This document shows, one piece after another, positions 56,091 to 64,000 of a stretch of DNA of 64,000 bases. Origin of the DNA: Anaeromyxobacter dehalogenans 2CP-C. Its GTDB lineage: Bacteria; Myxococcota; Myxococcia; Myxococcales; Anaeromyxobacteraceae. Both the position numbers and the translations under genes were made by a program. Under the pieces are notes generated by a model. The model did not search any database, was not told where the DNA came from, and saw nothing but the letters and a program-made list of their open reading frames with translations. The first letter of the stretch is position 1; each line of letters opens with the position of its first letter. The stretch lies in NCBI RefSeq assembly GCF_000013385.1, contig NC_007760.1, positions 682,001 through 746,000 on the forward strand, written 5' to 3'.

Positions 56091-57464
56091 GTGGGCATGC
56101 GCAACGTCCTCGTCGTGGACGACGAGGCTTCCATCCGGCACCTGCTCTCCGTGATCCTGGTGGACCACGGGTACGACCCGCGCGCGGTGGCCACCGGCGA
56201 GGAGGCGCTCAAGGAGCTGGCGGCCCGGGACTTCGACCTGGTGCTCACCGACGTGCGCATGCCCGGGATGGGCGGCCTGGGCCTGCTGCGCGAGATCCAG
56301 CGCACCGCGCCGGAGCTGATGGTCATCGTGATGAGCGCGTACGGCGCGCACGACGCGGCCATCGAGGCGATGAAGGCCGGCGCCTACGACTTCCTGTCGA
56401 AGCCGTTCAAGCCGGACGAGGTGGTGCTGGTGCTCCGCAAGGCGGAGGAGCGCGAGCGGCTGGCGCGCGAGAACCGCCGGCTGCGCACCGAGCTGTCGGC
56501 CGGGTACAGCCCGGAGCACATGGTCGGCACCTCCGAGCCGATGCGCGAGGTGTCCCGGCAGATCCGCAAGATCGCGCAGCAGAAGACCACCGTCCTGGTG
56601 CAGGGTGAGTCGGGCACCGGCAAGGAGCTGGTCGCGCGCGCGATCCACCAGCTCTCGCCGCGGGCCGCCCTCCCGTTCGTCGCGGTCAACTGCGGGGCCA
56701 TCCCCTCGGAGCTCATCGAGTCCGAGCTGTTCGGGCACGTGAAGGGCGCCTTCACCGACGCGGTGCGCGCGAAGAAGGGGCTCGCGGCGGAGGCGGACGG
56801 CGGGACGCTGTTCCTCGACGAGATCGGCGAGCTGCCCCTGGGCCTCCAGGTGAAGCTGTTGCGCTTCCTCCAGGAGGAGGAGGTGCGGCCCGTCGGCGAC
56901 ACCCGCAGCCGCCGGGTGGACGTTCGCGTCGTCGCCGCGACCGCGATCGACCTCCGCGCCGCCGTGGCGGCGGGCCGGTTCCGGGAGGATCTGTACTGGC
57001 GCCTCGACGTGGTGGGCGTGCGCCTCCCGCCGCTGCGAGAGCGGCGGGAGGACCTCCCCGCGCTGCTGGATCACTTCCTGGCCCGGTTCCGCCACCTCCG
57101 CCCCGAGCTGCCCGGGCTGGCGCTGTCGGACGAGGCCCGCGCGGCGCTGCTCGCCCATGGCTGGCCCGGAAACGTGCGCGAGCTGGAGCACGCGGTCGAG
57201 CGGGCCGTGGTGCTCGCCGACGGGCCGGTGCTGCGCGAGGAGGACCTGCCCGAGGGGATCCGCGCCCGCGCGCGCGCGGCCCCGGCACCTGCCGACGCCG
57301 GCGACGGCTCGCTGTCGGTGAAGCGCGCCACCCGCGCCCTGGAGGAGCGGCTCATCCGTGCGGCGCTGGAGCGGACCGCCGGGAACCGCACCCGCGCCGC
57401 AGAGCTGCTCGAGCTCTCGTACGGGGCGCTCCTGTACAAGATCAAGGAGTACGGCCTCGGATAG
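56091..57464 (+). CDS. pilR2: Second NtrC-family response regulator, PilR2-like
   Basis: The 457 residues have a receiver (Asp54 in VLTDVRMPGMGG), AAA+ domain (GESGTGKELVARA, GGTLFLDEIGEL, FREDLYWRL) and a C-terminal Fis-type helix-turn-helix (RTRAAELLELSYGALLYKIK). The sigma-54 contact loop is GAFTDA, not GAFTGA. That Gly-to-Asp change would be expected to weaken or alter sigma-54 activation. The start could be GTG 56091 or ATG 56097; both lack a ribosome binding site. Confidence 0.9.
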   Translation: MGMRNVLVVDDEASIRHLLSVILVDHGYDPRAVATGEEALKELAARDFDLVLTDVRMPGMGGLGLLREIQRTAPELMVIVMSAYGAHDAAIEAMKAGAYDFLSKPFKPDEVVLVLRKAEERERLARENRRLRTELSAGYSPEHMVGTSEPMREVSRQIRKIAQQKTTVLVQGESGTGKELVARAIHQLSPRAALPFVAVNCGAIPSELIESELFGHVKGAFTDAVRAKKGLAAEADGGTLFLDEIGELPLGLQVKLLRFLQEEEVRPVGDTRSRRVDVRVVAATAIDLRAAVAAGRFREDLYWRLDVVGVRLPPLRERREDLPALLDHFLARFRHLRPELPGLALSDEARAALLAHGWPGNVRELEHAVERAVVLADGPVLREEDLPEGIRARARAAPAPADAGDGSLSVKRATRALEERLIRAALERTAGNRTRAAELLELSYGALLYKIKEYGLG

Positions 57465-57488
57465 GGCCGCCGCGGCGCCCCGCCTCCC

Positions 57489-57510
57489 GGCGGGCGGGCG
57501 CCCGCCCGCC
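57489..57510 (+). terminator. Possible terminator hairpin after pilR2
   Basis: GGCGGGCGGGCGCCCGCCCG and the next two bases form a perfect 22-bp palindrome 25 bases after the stop. No T-run follows. Confidence 0.4.
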
Positions 57511-57608
57511 CGCTCCTCCACGGGCGGTATGACGCATAACTACGCATCACTTCGCGTCAGCTAGCGCTCGGTCGCCTACAACCGCCGATATCCGCGCAGG
57601 CGCCTTTC

Positions 57609-57638
57609 TTGATCCTTCGGGGGGCGATCGCATAGCGT
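57609..57638 (+). promoter_or_regulatory. Promoter of the XRE regulator, leaderless geometry
   Basis: TTGATC (57609-57614), 18-base spacer, TAGCGT (57633-57638), nine bases before the ATG at 57648. Confidence 0.5.
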
Positions 57639-57647
57639 GGCCCCCGC

Positions 57648-57917
57648 ATGGCCGACCGATCGCCCAGCGCCCGGACGTCCCTCGCGAAGCCTGCGAGGCG
57701 CGCGCCGAACAACGTGCAGCGGCTCCGGGAGGAGCAGCTCCTCACCAAGGCCGAGCTCGCCCGCAAGGCGGGCGTCTCCCCGCTCACCGTGACCCGGATC
57801 GAGCACGGCCTGGAGTGCCGCGTGGACACCAAGCGGAAGATCATCCTCGCGCTCGGCCTGACCCCCTCGGACCGGCGCAAGGTGTTCGGCCCCAGCCCCG
57901 GAGGGCGCCTCTCGTGA
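57648..57917 (+). CDS. Small XRE-family helix-turn-helix regulator
   Basis: The 89 residues carry one helix-turn-helix of the Cro/C1 type at about 25-80 (LREEQLLTKAELARKAGVSP, LTVTRIEHGLECRVDTKRKI). The first 20 residues are basic and disordered. No other domain is present. It stands alone between pilR2 and pilM, so it may control the pilM-Q operon or itself. Target sites are unknown. Confidence 0.8.
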   Translation: MADRSPSARTSLAKPARRAPNNVQRLREEQLLTKAELARKAGVSPLTVTRIEHGLECRVDTKRKIILALGLTPSDRRKVFGPSPGGRLS

Positions 57918-58016
57918 GCCCCGCCCCGTCGTTCACCCTGAGCGCGCGCTGCGGCGCGAAGCCGCTCGAGACGGGGCGCGGGTGCGTTCGCCCGCGCCTC
58001 TCGTGAAGGGATCGCC

Positions 58017-59075
58017 ATGGCGAAGAAGAAGCTCGCCGTCGGCCTCGACATCGGCTCCTCGAGCGTGAAGCTCGTGCAGCTCCGCGAGAAGCGGGGAGGC
58101 TGGACGCTCGAGGCGTTCGCGACGGCGCCGCTGCCCCCCGAGGCCATCGTGGACGGGGCCCTGATGAACTCCTCCGCCATCGTGCAGGCGGTGCAGGAGG
58201 TCCTCGGGAAGCAGAAGGTCAAGGCGAAGGACGTCGCGATCGGCGTCCGCGGCCACTCGGTGATCATCAAGAAGATCTCGCTCCCGCGCATGTCGCAGGA
58301 GGAGCTCGACGAGTCCATCCAGTGGGAGGCGGAGCAGTACATCCCCTTCGACATCAAGGACGTGAACATCGACACGCAGATCCTGACGCCCGACGGCGAC
58401 GCCGCCGGGCAGATGGACGTGCTGCTGGTGGCCGCCAAGAAGGACATGATCAACGACTACACCTCGGTCTGCGCGGAAGCGGGGCTCACCGCGACCGTGG
58501 TGGACGTCGATGCGTTCGCCGTCCAGAACGCGTTCGAGGTGAACTACGACGGGTCCCCCGACGAGACGGTGGTGCTCATCAACGTCGGCGCCGCGGTCAC
58601 CAACGTGAACGTGGTGTCGCACGGGATCACCACGTTCACGCGCGACATCACCATGGGCGGCAACGCCTTCACGGAGGAGATCCAGAAGCAGCTGAACGTC
58701 TCCTACGACGAGGCCGAGGCGCTGAAGGTGGGCGGGCAGGGCGAGTCCGACGCGGTGATCCCGCAGGAGGTGGAGCGGGTCATCCAGGGCGTCGCCGACC
58801 AGCTCTCGGGCGAGGTCCAGCGCTCGCTCGACTTCTTCGCCTCCACCTCGGGCGGGGCGACGATCGGGCGGGTCTACCTGTCCGGCGGGACCGCGCGCAT
58901 CCCGGCGCTGTTCAAGGCCATCGAGGGACGCGCCGGCGCGCCGGTCGAGGTGCTGAATCCCTTCAAGAACATCGAGATCGACAACCGCAAGTTCGACCCC
59001 GCGGTGATCCTCGCGGCTGCCCCCGCGGCCGCCGTGAGCGTCGGCCTCGCGCTTCGCCGCGCCGGAGACAAGTAG
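58017..59075 (+). CDS. pilM: Type IV pilus assembly protein PilM
   Basis: Cytoplasmic actin-like ATPase that binds the N-terminus of PilN. The 352 residues start with the phosphate loop VGLDIGSSSVKLVQL, then IQWEAEQYIPFDIKD and the second nucleotide-binding loop VYLSGGTARIPAL. GAAGGG precedes the ATG. First gene of pilM-N-O-P-Q, the alignment complex and secretin operon. Confidence 0.96.
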   Translation: MAKKKLAVGLDIGSSSVKLVQLREKRGGWTLEAFATAPLPPEAIVDGALMNSSAIVQAVQEVLGKQKVKAKDVAIGVRGHSVIIKKISLPRMSQEELDESIQWEAEQYIPFDIKDVNIDTQILTPDGDAAGQMDVLLVAAKKDMINDYTSVCAEAGLTATVVDVDAFAVQNAFEVNYDGSPDETVVLINVGAAVTNVNVVSHGITTFTRDITMGGNAFTEEIQKQLNVSYDEAEALKVGGQGESDAVIPQEVERVIQGVADQLSGEVQRSLDFFASTSGGATIGRVYLSGGTARIPALFKAIEGRAGAPVEVLNPFKNIEIDNRKFDPAVILAAAPAAAVSVGLALRRAGDK

Positions 59076-59077
59076 CC

Positions 59078-59659
59078 ATGATCCGGATAAACCTGCTCCC
59101 GGTCCGGGTCTCGAAGAAGAAGGAGGCGGGCAAGCAGCAGCTGGCGCTGCTCGCCGTCGTCGTGATCGGCGGCCTCGTGGGCAACTACCTGTGGGCCGCG
59201 TCGCGCTCCTCGGACCTCGCCGCTCGCGAGGCGCAGCTGAAGCGGACGAAGGCCGACATCGCCCAGCTCGACCGCATCATCGGTGAGGTCAAGGACATCA
59301 AGGAGCAGCAGGCGCAGCTCCGCGAGAAGCTCGAGGTGCTGGACCGGCTCAAGGCCGGGCGGATCGGGCCGGTCAAGATGCTCGACCAGCTCGCGCAGCT
59401 CACGCCGAAGCGGCTCTGGCTCTCCAAGCTCGAGCAGAAGGGCGACGCCCTCACGTTCACGGGCACGGCGGCGAGCATCGACGAGGTGTCGGAGCTCATG
59501 ACCGCGCTCAAGGGCTCCACGTACTTCAAGGACGTCGAGCTGAAGAAGACGAGCGCGAAGACCGACAAGTCGTTCAGGCTGGTGGAGTTCTCGCTGTCCG
59601 CGAACGTCGTCTATCCGGGCGCGCCGGTGATCGCCGCGCCGTCGCCCGGGAAGAAGTAG
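59078..59659 (+). CDS. pilN: Type IV pilus assembly protein PilN
   Basis: Inner-membrane alignment protein. The 193 residues begin with the PilM-binding INLLP motif (MIRINLLPVRV), one membrane helix (LALLAVVVIGGLVGNYLWAA), then a coiled coil (residues 45-95) and a small ferredoxin-like domain. It starts two bases after pilM. Confidence 0.95.
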   Translation: MIRINLLPVRVSKKKEAGKQQLALLAVVVIGGLVGNYLWAASRSSDLAAREAQLKRTKADIAQLDRIIGEVKDIKEQQAQLREKLEVLDRLKAGRIGPVKMLDQLAQLTPKRLWLSKLEQKGDALTFTGTAASIDEVSELMTALKGSTYFKDVELKKTSAKTDKSFRLVEFSLSANVVYPGAPVIAAPSPGKK

Positions 59660-59664
59660 GCGCC

Positions 59665-60294
59665 ATGGAAAAGCTCATCGAGAACATCGCCCGGGCGTCG
59701 ACCGCCGCGAAGGTCGGGGTCGTCGCGGCGATCGTGATCGCCGTCACCGCGCTCAACTACTTCGCCATGTCGGCCACCTTCGGGCCCTCCATCTCCGAGG
59801 TCGAGACGCGCATCGCGAGGGCGAAGACGGAGCAGGCCCGGCTGGATCGCGAGTACATCGAGAAGACGTCCATCGCGAACAACCTGAACCAGTTCCGGCG
59901 GGAGAAGGAGCTGCTCGAGGAGCGGCTGCGCCAGGCGCTCGCGGAGCTGCCCGAGGACAAGAAGATCGACGAGCTGCTGCAGCTCCTCCAGGACCGCGCG
60001 CAGAAGGCCGGGCTGGAGATCGGCACCATCGAGCCGAGGCCCGCGGTCACCGAGCGCTTCTACGCGCGGATCCCCATCCCCATGTCGGTCACCGGCAGCT
60101 TCCACGAGATCGCGACGTTCTTCGACGCCCTCGGCCGGATGCAGCGCATCGTGAACGTCACGGACATCGTGCTGGACGGGCCCAAGGACGTGAACGGGAA
60201 GATCCTGCTGAACGGCAAGTTCCTGGCGACCACGTTCATGTTCGTCGAGGCGAAGCCCGCGGCGGCAGCGCCGAAGAAGGGAGGCGCCAAGTGA
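59665..60294 (+). CDS. pilO: Type IV pilus assembly protein PilO
   Basis: Pairs with PilN. The 209 residues have a short cytoplasmic stub, one membrane helix (VGVVAAIVIAVTALNYFAMS), a coiled coil (45-95) and a periplasmic domain (IPIPMSVTGSFHEIATFFDA). Overlaps pilP by four bases. Confidence 0.95.
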   Translation: MEKLIENIARASTAAKVGVVAAIVIAVTALNYFAMSATFGPSISEVETRIARAKTEQARLDREYIEKTSIANNLNQFRREKELLEERLRQALAELPEDKKIDELLQLLQDRAQKAGLEIGTIEPRPAVTERFYARIPIPMSVTGSFHEIATFFDALGRMQRIVNVTDIVLDGPKDVNGKILLNGKFLATTFMFVEAKPAAAAPKKGGAK

Positions 60295-60824
60295 GCCCGC
60301 GCCGCATCGTCCCCTTCCTCCTCTGCGCGCTCCTCGCCGGGTGCGGCGGCTCCGCGCCCAAGCGCGCCCCCGCGCCGAAGAAGGCCGCCGCCGCGGCCAC
60401 CGCGCCCGCCGACGTCAAGCCGGAGCCGCAGACCGCGAAGGCCGACGACTGGGTCTACTCGTCGGTCGGCAAGCGCGATCCGTTCCGGAGCTTCCTGGCG
60501 GACGTGACCCAGGCCGGGCCGGGGCTGCAGACCCGGTGCGCGACACCGCTCGGGAAGTACGAGCTCGATCAGCTGAAGCTGGTCGCCGTGGTCACCGGGC
60601 TCGAAGATCCGGTCGCCATGGTCGAGGCGCCGTCCGGCGTCGGCTATGCAGTGCGCCGCGGCGCCTGCCTCGGAAAGAACGGCGGCACCGTCGCGGCGGT
60701 GAGGAGCGGCGAGGTCGTGGTGACCGAGTTCGCACTCCGCGCCGACGGGACCCGCGACCGAACCCAGACCGTGCTCCGCCTTCCGAAGGAAGCGGCGCTC
60801 AACCTCGAGGAGCAGCTCCCATGA
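60291..60824 (+). CDS. pilP: Type IV pilus lipoprotein PilP
   Basis: Lipoprotein linking PilN/PilO to the secretin. The 177 residues have lipobox LLAGC (Cys18), a Lys/Pro/Ala linker, and the PilP domain starting DDWVYSSVGKRDPFRSFL. GTG start at 60291. Overlaps pilQ by ATGA. Confidence 0.94.
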   Translation: MSPRRIVPFLLCALLAGCGGSAPKRAPAPKKAAAAATAPADVKPEPQTAKADDWVYSSVGKRDPFRSFLADVTQAGPGLQTRCATPLGKYELDQLKLVAVVTGLEDPVAMVEAPSGVGYAVRRGACLGKNGGTVAAVRSGEVVVTEFALRADGTRDRTQTVLRLPKEAALNLEEQLP

Positions 60825-63469
60825 CTTCCCGCCTGAAGCCCATCGTCGGCCTGCTCCTGTGGGGCGCGATCGGCGTCGCCTCCGCTGCGGAGCCGAACGT
60901 CATCCGGGGGATCGAGGTCGGGCAGCGCGAGGGCGCGCTCGAGCTCGAGATCCGCGGCTCGCGGGCCCCGTCCTACTCCGTGTTCAAGCTCCAGGACCCG
61001 CCGCGGCTGGTGGTGGACCTGGCCGGCGCCGACGTCTCCGGGGTGACCTCGCCCATCCAGGTCGGCAAGGCCGGCGTGCTCGCGGTGAGCACGGCACAGT
61101 ACAAGGACGAGCGCAGCGCGGTCGGCCGCGTGATCATCGCGCTCGACGGCGCGCGCCGCTACGACGTGGCGCCGCGGGGTGACGCGGTGGTGGTGCGCGT
61201 GCTGGAGGCCGAGGCCGCGAGCGTCCCCACCCAGGCGACCGCCTCCGCGCCGAAGGCTCCGGCCCCCGCGGCCGCGCCGCCCGCCGCCCCCGCGTCCTCC
61301 GGCGACGACCACCTCGTCGCGCACCGCGTGGACGAGGGCCCAGCCGGCACCGCTACCCGGATCACGGGCGTCCGCGCTGCCGGAGGCCAGCTCGTCATCG
61401 CGACCGACGGCCAGGCCGGCCGCCTCGAGATCCTCGAGCTGCGCGACCCGGCGCGCCTCGCCATCGACGTCCACGGCGTCTCCGGCGCGCCGCGGGCGCC
61501 GGTGAAGGTGCGCGGCGCGTTCTCGCAGGTCCGCTTCGGGCGCGACGCGGGCAAGGTGCGCGTCGTCCTCGACGCGTCCGGCGCGCTGCCGAGGTACGAG
61601 GTGAAGCGCGTGGCCGGCGGCGTGGCCGTGGTCACCTCTGGCGCCACCGTGGCGGCTGCCGAGCCGGCGCGCAAGGCCGTGCCGGCGCCCCGCGTCGAGC
61701 CCGTCGCGCCGGCGGCCGCGCCCGCGGCGCCCGGCCTGGCGCGCATCGGCGACGTCCGCTTCGCGAGCGCCGGCGGCGGCGCCCGTATCGACATCTCCGG
61801 CAAGGCGCCGTTCGTCATCTCGCGGCCCGACGCGCACACGGTGGTGCTGACGCTGGACGGCGCGCAGCTCCCGCGCGCGCTGGAGCGCTCCCTCGACACC
61901 AGCGCCTTCCGCGGCCCGGTGGCGATGGTCTCCTCCTTCAACCAGCCGCAGACCGGGCAGGTCCGCATCGTGGCCAGCCTGCGCGGCAACGCCACCGACC
62001 GGATGATCGAGACGCGCGACGGGCTCGCCTGGACGTTCTCCGAGGCCGGTGAGGCGGCGGCAGAGGCCGCGGCGCCCGCCGCGCCGGAGCAGGCCCAGGC
62101 CGCCGACGCGAAGGTGGCGGGCTTCGCCGCCGAAGCCCCGGCGTACGCCTCCTCGGGCGCGCCCCAGGCGCGCGGCTACACCGGCCGCCGGATCACCCTC
62201 GACTTCCACGACATCGAGATCCGCAACCTGCTCCGGCTCATCGCCGATGTCTCCAAGAAGAACATCGTCGTGGCCGACGACGTGTCCGGCAAGGTCACCG
62301 TCTCGCTCCGCAACGTGCCCTGGGACCAGGCGCTCGACCTGGTCCTGCGGTCCAAGGGGCTGGGGAAGGAGGAGATGGGCAACGTCATCCGGATCGCGAA
62401 GTTCGAGGCCATCGCCAAGGAGCAGGCGGCGAAGGCGGAGGCCGAGAAGGCGCGCATCCCGCTCATCCCGCTGAAGGTGCGAATCATCCCGGTGAACTAC
62501 GCGCGGGCGAACGACGTGGCGAGCCGGGTGAAGGACGTGCTCTCCGAGCGCGGCTCGGTCTCCACCGACGAGCGCACCAACGTGCTCATCGTGAAGGACA
62601 TCCCCGAGGCCCTGGTCCGCGCCGAGGGGCTGGTGCGGAACCTCGACACCGAGATCCCGCAGGTGCTCATCGAGAGCCGCATCGTCGAGGCGTCCTCGAA
62701 CTTCAACCGCCAGCTCGGCGTGCAGTGGGGCGGCAACGCCTCGTTCACGCAGGCCACCGGCAACCCCACCGGCGTCGCGTTCCCGAACAACGTCTCGGGC
62801 GCCGGCGCCGCCGGCCAGGCGCCGAACCAGGGCACCTCGGCCACCCCGAACTACGCCGTCAACCTCCCGGCCGCCATCGGCCAGGGCGCCGGCGGCGGCA
62901 TCGGCCTGGTGCTCGGCTCCGCGAACGGCGCGTTCAACCTGAACCTCCGCCTCTCCGCGCTCGAGAACAACGGCGTGGTGAAGACCATCTCCTCGCCCAA
63001 GATCGCCACCATCGACAACAAGGAGGCGACCATCGGGCAGGGCATCTCCATCCCGTTCTCGCAGACCTCCGCGTCGGGCGTGAACACGACGTTCGTGGAG
63101 GCGAAGCTGGAGCTGAAGGTCACGCCGCACGTCACCGCCGACGGCTCGATCCTCCTCAAGATCAAGGCGACCAACAACGCGCCGAACTCGTCCCTGACCG
63201 GCTCGAACGGGCAGCCCTCGATCTCGAAGCGCGAGGCGGAGACCGAGGTCCTGGTGAAGGACGGCGAGACCACCGTCATCGGCGGCATCTACACACGCTC
63301 CACGGCGTCGAAGACCGCCGCGGTGCCGTTCCTCAGCAAGATCCCGCTGCTCGGCTTCTTCTTCCGGAGCGACACGAACACGGACGACCACACCGAGCTG
63401 CTCATCTTCATCACGCCGCGCATCCTGAACCGGCAGCCGGCGACGGCCGCGGCGGCCGCGAGCAACTAG
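60821..63469 (+). CDS. pilQ: Outer-membrane secretin PilQ
   Basis: Forms the outer-membrane pore for the pilus. The 882 residues have a signal peptide, three AMIN domains for peptidoglycan binding (about 25-130, 175-280, 305-410) joined by Ala/Pro linkers, an STN/N0 domain (about 455-525; RRITLDFHDIEIRNLLRLI), an N1 secretin domain (about 550-625) and the secretin core (about 630-870; VEAKLELKVTPHV, VLVKDGETTVIGGIY). Three AMIN repeats is what Myxococcus PilQ is said to have. Confidence 0.96.
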   Translation: MTSRLKPIVGLLLWGAIGVASAAEPNVIRGIEVGQREGALELEIRGSRAPSYSVFKLQDPPRLVVDLAGADVSGVTSPIQVGKAGVLAVSTAQYKDERSAVGRVIIALDGARRYDVAPRGDAVVVRVLEAEAASVPTQATASAPKAPAPAAAPPAAPASSGDDHLVAHRVDEGPAGTATRITGVRAAGGQLVIATDGQAGRLEILELRDPARLAIDVHGVSGAPRAPVKVRGAFSQVRFGRDAGKVRVVLDASGALPRYEVKRVAGGVAVVTSGATVAAAEPARKAVPAPRVEPVAPAAAPAAPGLARIGDVRFASAGGGARIDISGKAPFVISRPDAHTVVLTLDGAQLPRALERSLDTSAFRGPVAMVSSFNQPQTGQVRIVASLRGNATDRMIETRDGLAWTFSEAGEAAAEAAAPAAPEQAQAADAKVAGFAAEAPAYASSGAPQARGYTGRRITLDFHDIEIRNLLRLIADVSKKNIVVADDVSGKVTVSLRNVPWDQALDLVLRSKGLGKEEMGNVIRIAKFEAIAKEQAAKAEAEKARIPLIPLKVRIIPVNYARANDVASRVKDVLSERGSVSTDERTNVLIVKDIPEALVRAEGLVRNLDTEIPQVLIESRIVEASSNFNRQLGVQWGGNASFTQATGNPTGVAFPNNVSGAGAAGQAPNQGTSATPNYAVNLPAAIGQGAGGGIGLVLGSANGAFNLNLRLSALENNGVVKTISSPKIATIDNKEATIGQGISIPFSQTSASGVNTTFVEAKLELKVTPHVTADGSILLKIKATNNAPNSSLTGSNGQPSISKREAETEVLVKDGETTVIGGIYTRSTASKTAAVPFLSKIPLLGFFFRSDTNTDDHTELLIFITPRILNRQPATAAAAASN

Positions 63470-63478
63470 GAGCCAGCC

Positions 63479-64000
63479 ATGAAGACACGACTCGCGACCC
63501 TCTTTCTCGCTGCGGCGGCGCTCGCCTGCAAGGTGGACAACAACGCCTCGATCCAGGTGGTGGCGCTGTGCGCGCCGCCGGCGGAGACCTGCGGGACCGA
63601 AGGCGGGTGCGACGCCTACCTCGCCTCGCAGCCGTTCCTGTACCTGGAGGGCGGCACCAACTATCTGGAGCTGTTCGTCGAGATGACGAACCAGCTGGCC
63701 GACAACGCAGACCCCTCGGCCGGCCGCCTGAACACGAACGACGCGTACCTCGAGAAGTACCGGCTGACCTACCGGAGCGCGTTCTTCAACTACGCGGACT
63801 ACGACTACCCGGCGAGCGGCATCCTGAGGGCCGGGAGCACCAGCGCCCCCATCGTCCGCCTCATCCCCGAGACCATCAGCGCGCCGTTGTCCGCGGCCAT
63901 GGCGGCCGCGGGCGCGACCACCGGCCTGGTCGAGGTCGGGCTGACGATCACCGGCCATTACGCCAGCGGCGACTCGTTCGAGGTCGGCGGCGTCACGTTC
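63479..64000 (+). CDS. Lipoprotein of unknown function, 3' end outside window
   Basis: The visible 174 codons start MKTRLATLFLAAAALACKVD, a lipoprotein signal with Cys17. A cysteine cluster follows (LCAPPAETCGTEGGC, about residues 31-46). The rest looks like beta-rich surface sequence with no domain I recognise. It begins ten bases after the pilQ stop, with TAGGAG upstream, so it is cotranscribed with pilM-Q and may assist the secretin. It continues past the window end. Confidence 0.7.
   Translation, partial: MKTRLATLFLAAAALACKVDNNASIQVVALCAPPAETCGTEGGCDAYLASQPFLYLEGGTNYLELFVEMTNQLADNADPSAGRLNTNDAYLEKYRLTYRSAFFNYADYDYPASGILRAGSTSAPIVRLIPETISAPLSAAMAAAGATTGLVEVGLTITGHYASGDSFEVGGVTF

Overview
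The window is about 64 kb of very GC-rich DNA. Dense codirectional operons, many GTG starts and many 4-bp ATGA/GTGA overlaps are obvious throughout. A myxobacterial gene order (pilB-T-C-S-R, pilA, pilG/H/I, pilD, pilS2/R2, pilM-N-O-P-Q), several chemosensory genes and glycine-rich lipoproteins point to a deltaproteobacterium of the Myxococcales, most like Anaeromyxobacter. That assignment is inference from gene content and composition; no database search was made.

Layout. 1-1972: the 5' part of argJ and all of argC (minus), behind a promoter overlapped by a palindromic ARG-box-like operator. 2086-2245: tRNA-Leu(CAG) with promoter and terminator. 2246-3747: a secreted proline-rich beta-barrel protein bracketed by a local family of GC-rich repeats. 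3748-5745: a glycine-rich lipoprotein. 6031-7446: a DsbD-like thiol reductase, divergent from an Isc iron-sulfur operon (iscS-iscU-iscA-hscB-hscA-fdx-iscX, 7605-12824) that has no iscR.

12829-28965 holds two chemosensory clusters. Che1 (minus strand) runs response regulator, GAF protein, cheD, cheA, cheW, cheR, cheB. Che2 (plus strand) runs cheW, cheW, a soluble receptor, a CheA-receiver hybrid, cheB, cheR-TPR, response regulator. Between them lie two unknown exported proteins and a double-receiver protein. 29060-33068 is a nucleoside-salvage and flavin group (pyrimidine and purine nucleoside phosphorylases, a PilZ protein, cytidine deaminase, RibF).

33243 to the end is one large type IV pilus locus. 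pilB-T-C-S-R read on the plus strand. A minus-strand block then carries PilY1, four minor prepilins, a TMTC-like membrane glycosyltransferase candidate, a PilI-like permease, a PilG-like protein and the major pilin PilA. The plus strand resumes with pilH, pilD, a second sensor/NtrC pair, a small XRE regulator, pilM-N-O-P-Q and a truncated lipoprotein. Compared with the Myxococcus order as I remember it, pilA, pilG and pilI are inverted and the PilY1/minor-pilin set sits between pilR and pilA. The major pilin has a clear sigma-54 promoter and a strong intrinsic terminator between pilA and pilG.

Promoters. Several lead genes (argC, the Che2 cheW, pilH, the XRE regulator, perhaps ribF and pilR2) have a -10 element only 6-10 bases before the start codon, which predicts leaderless mRNAs. 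I did not find a mobile element, CRISPR array or clearly foreign island. The most unusual material is regulatory and architectural rather than a new enzyme system.
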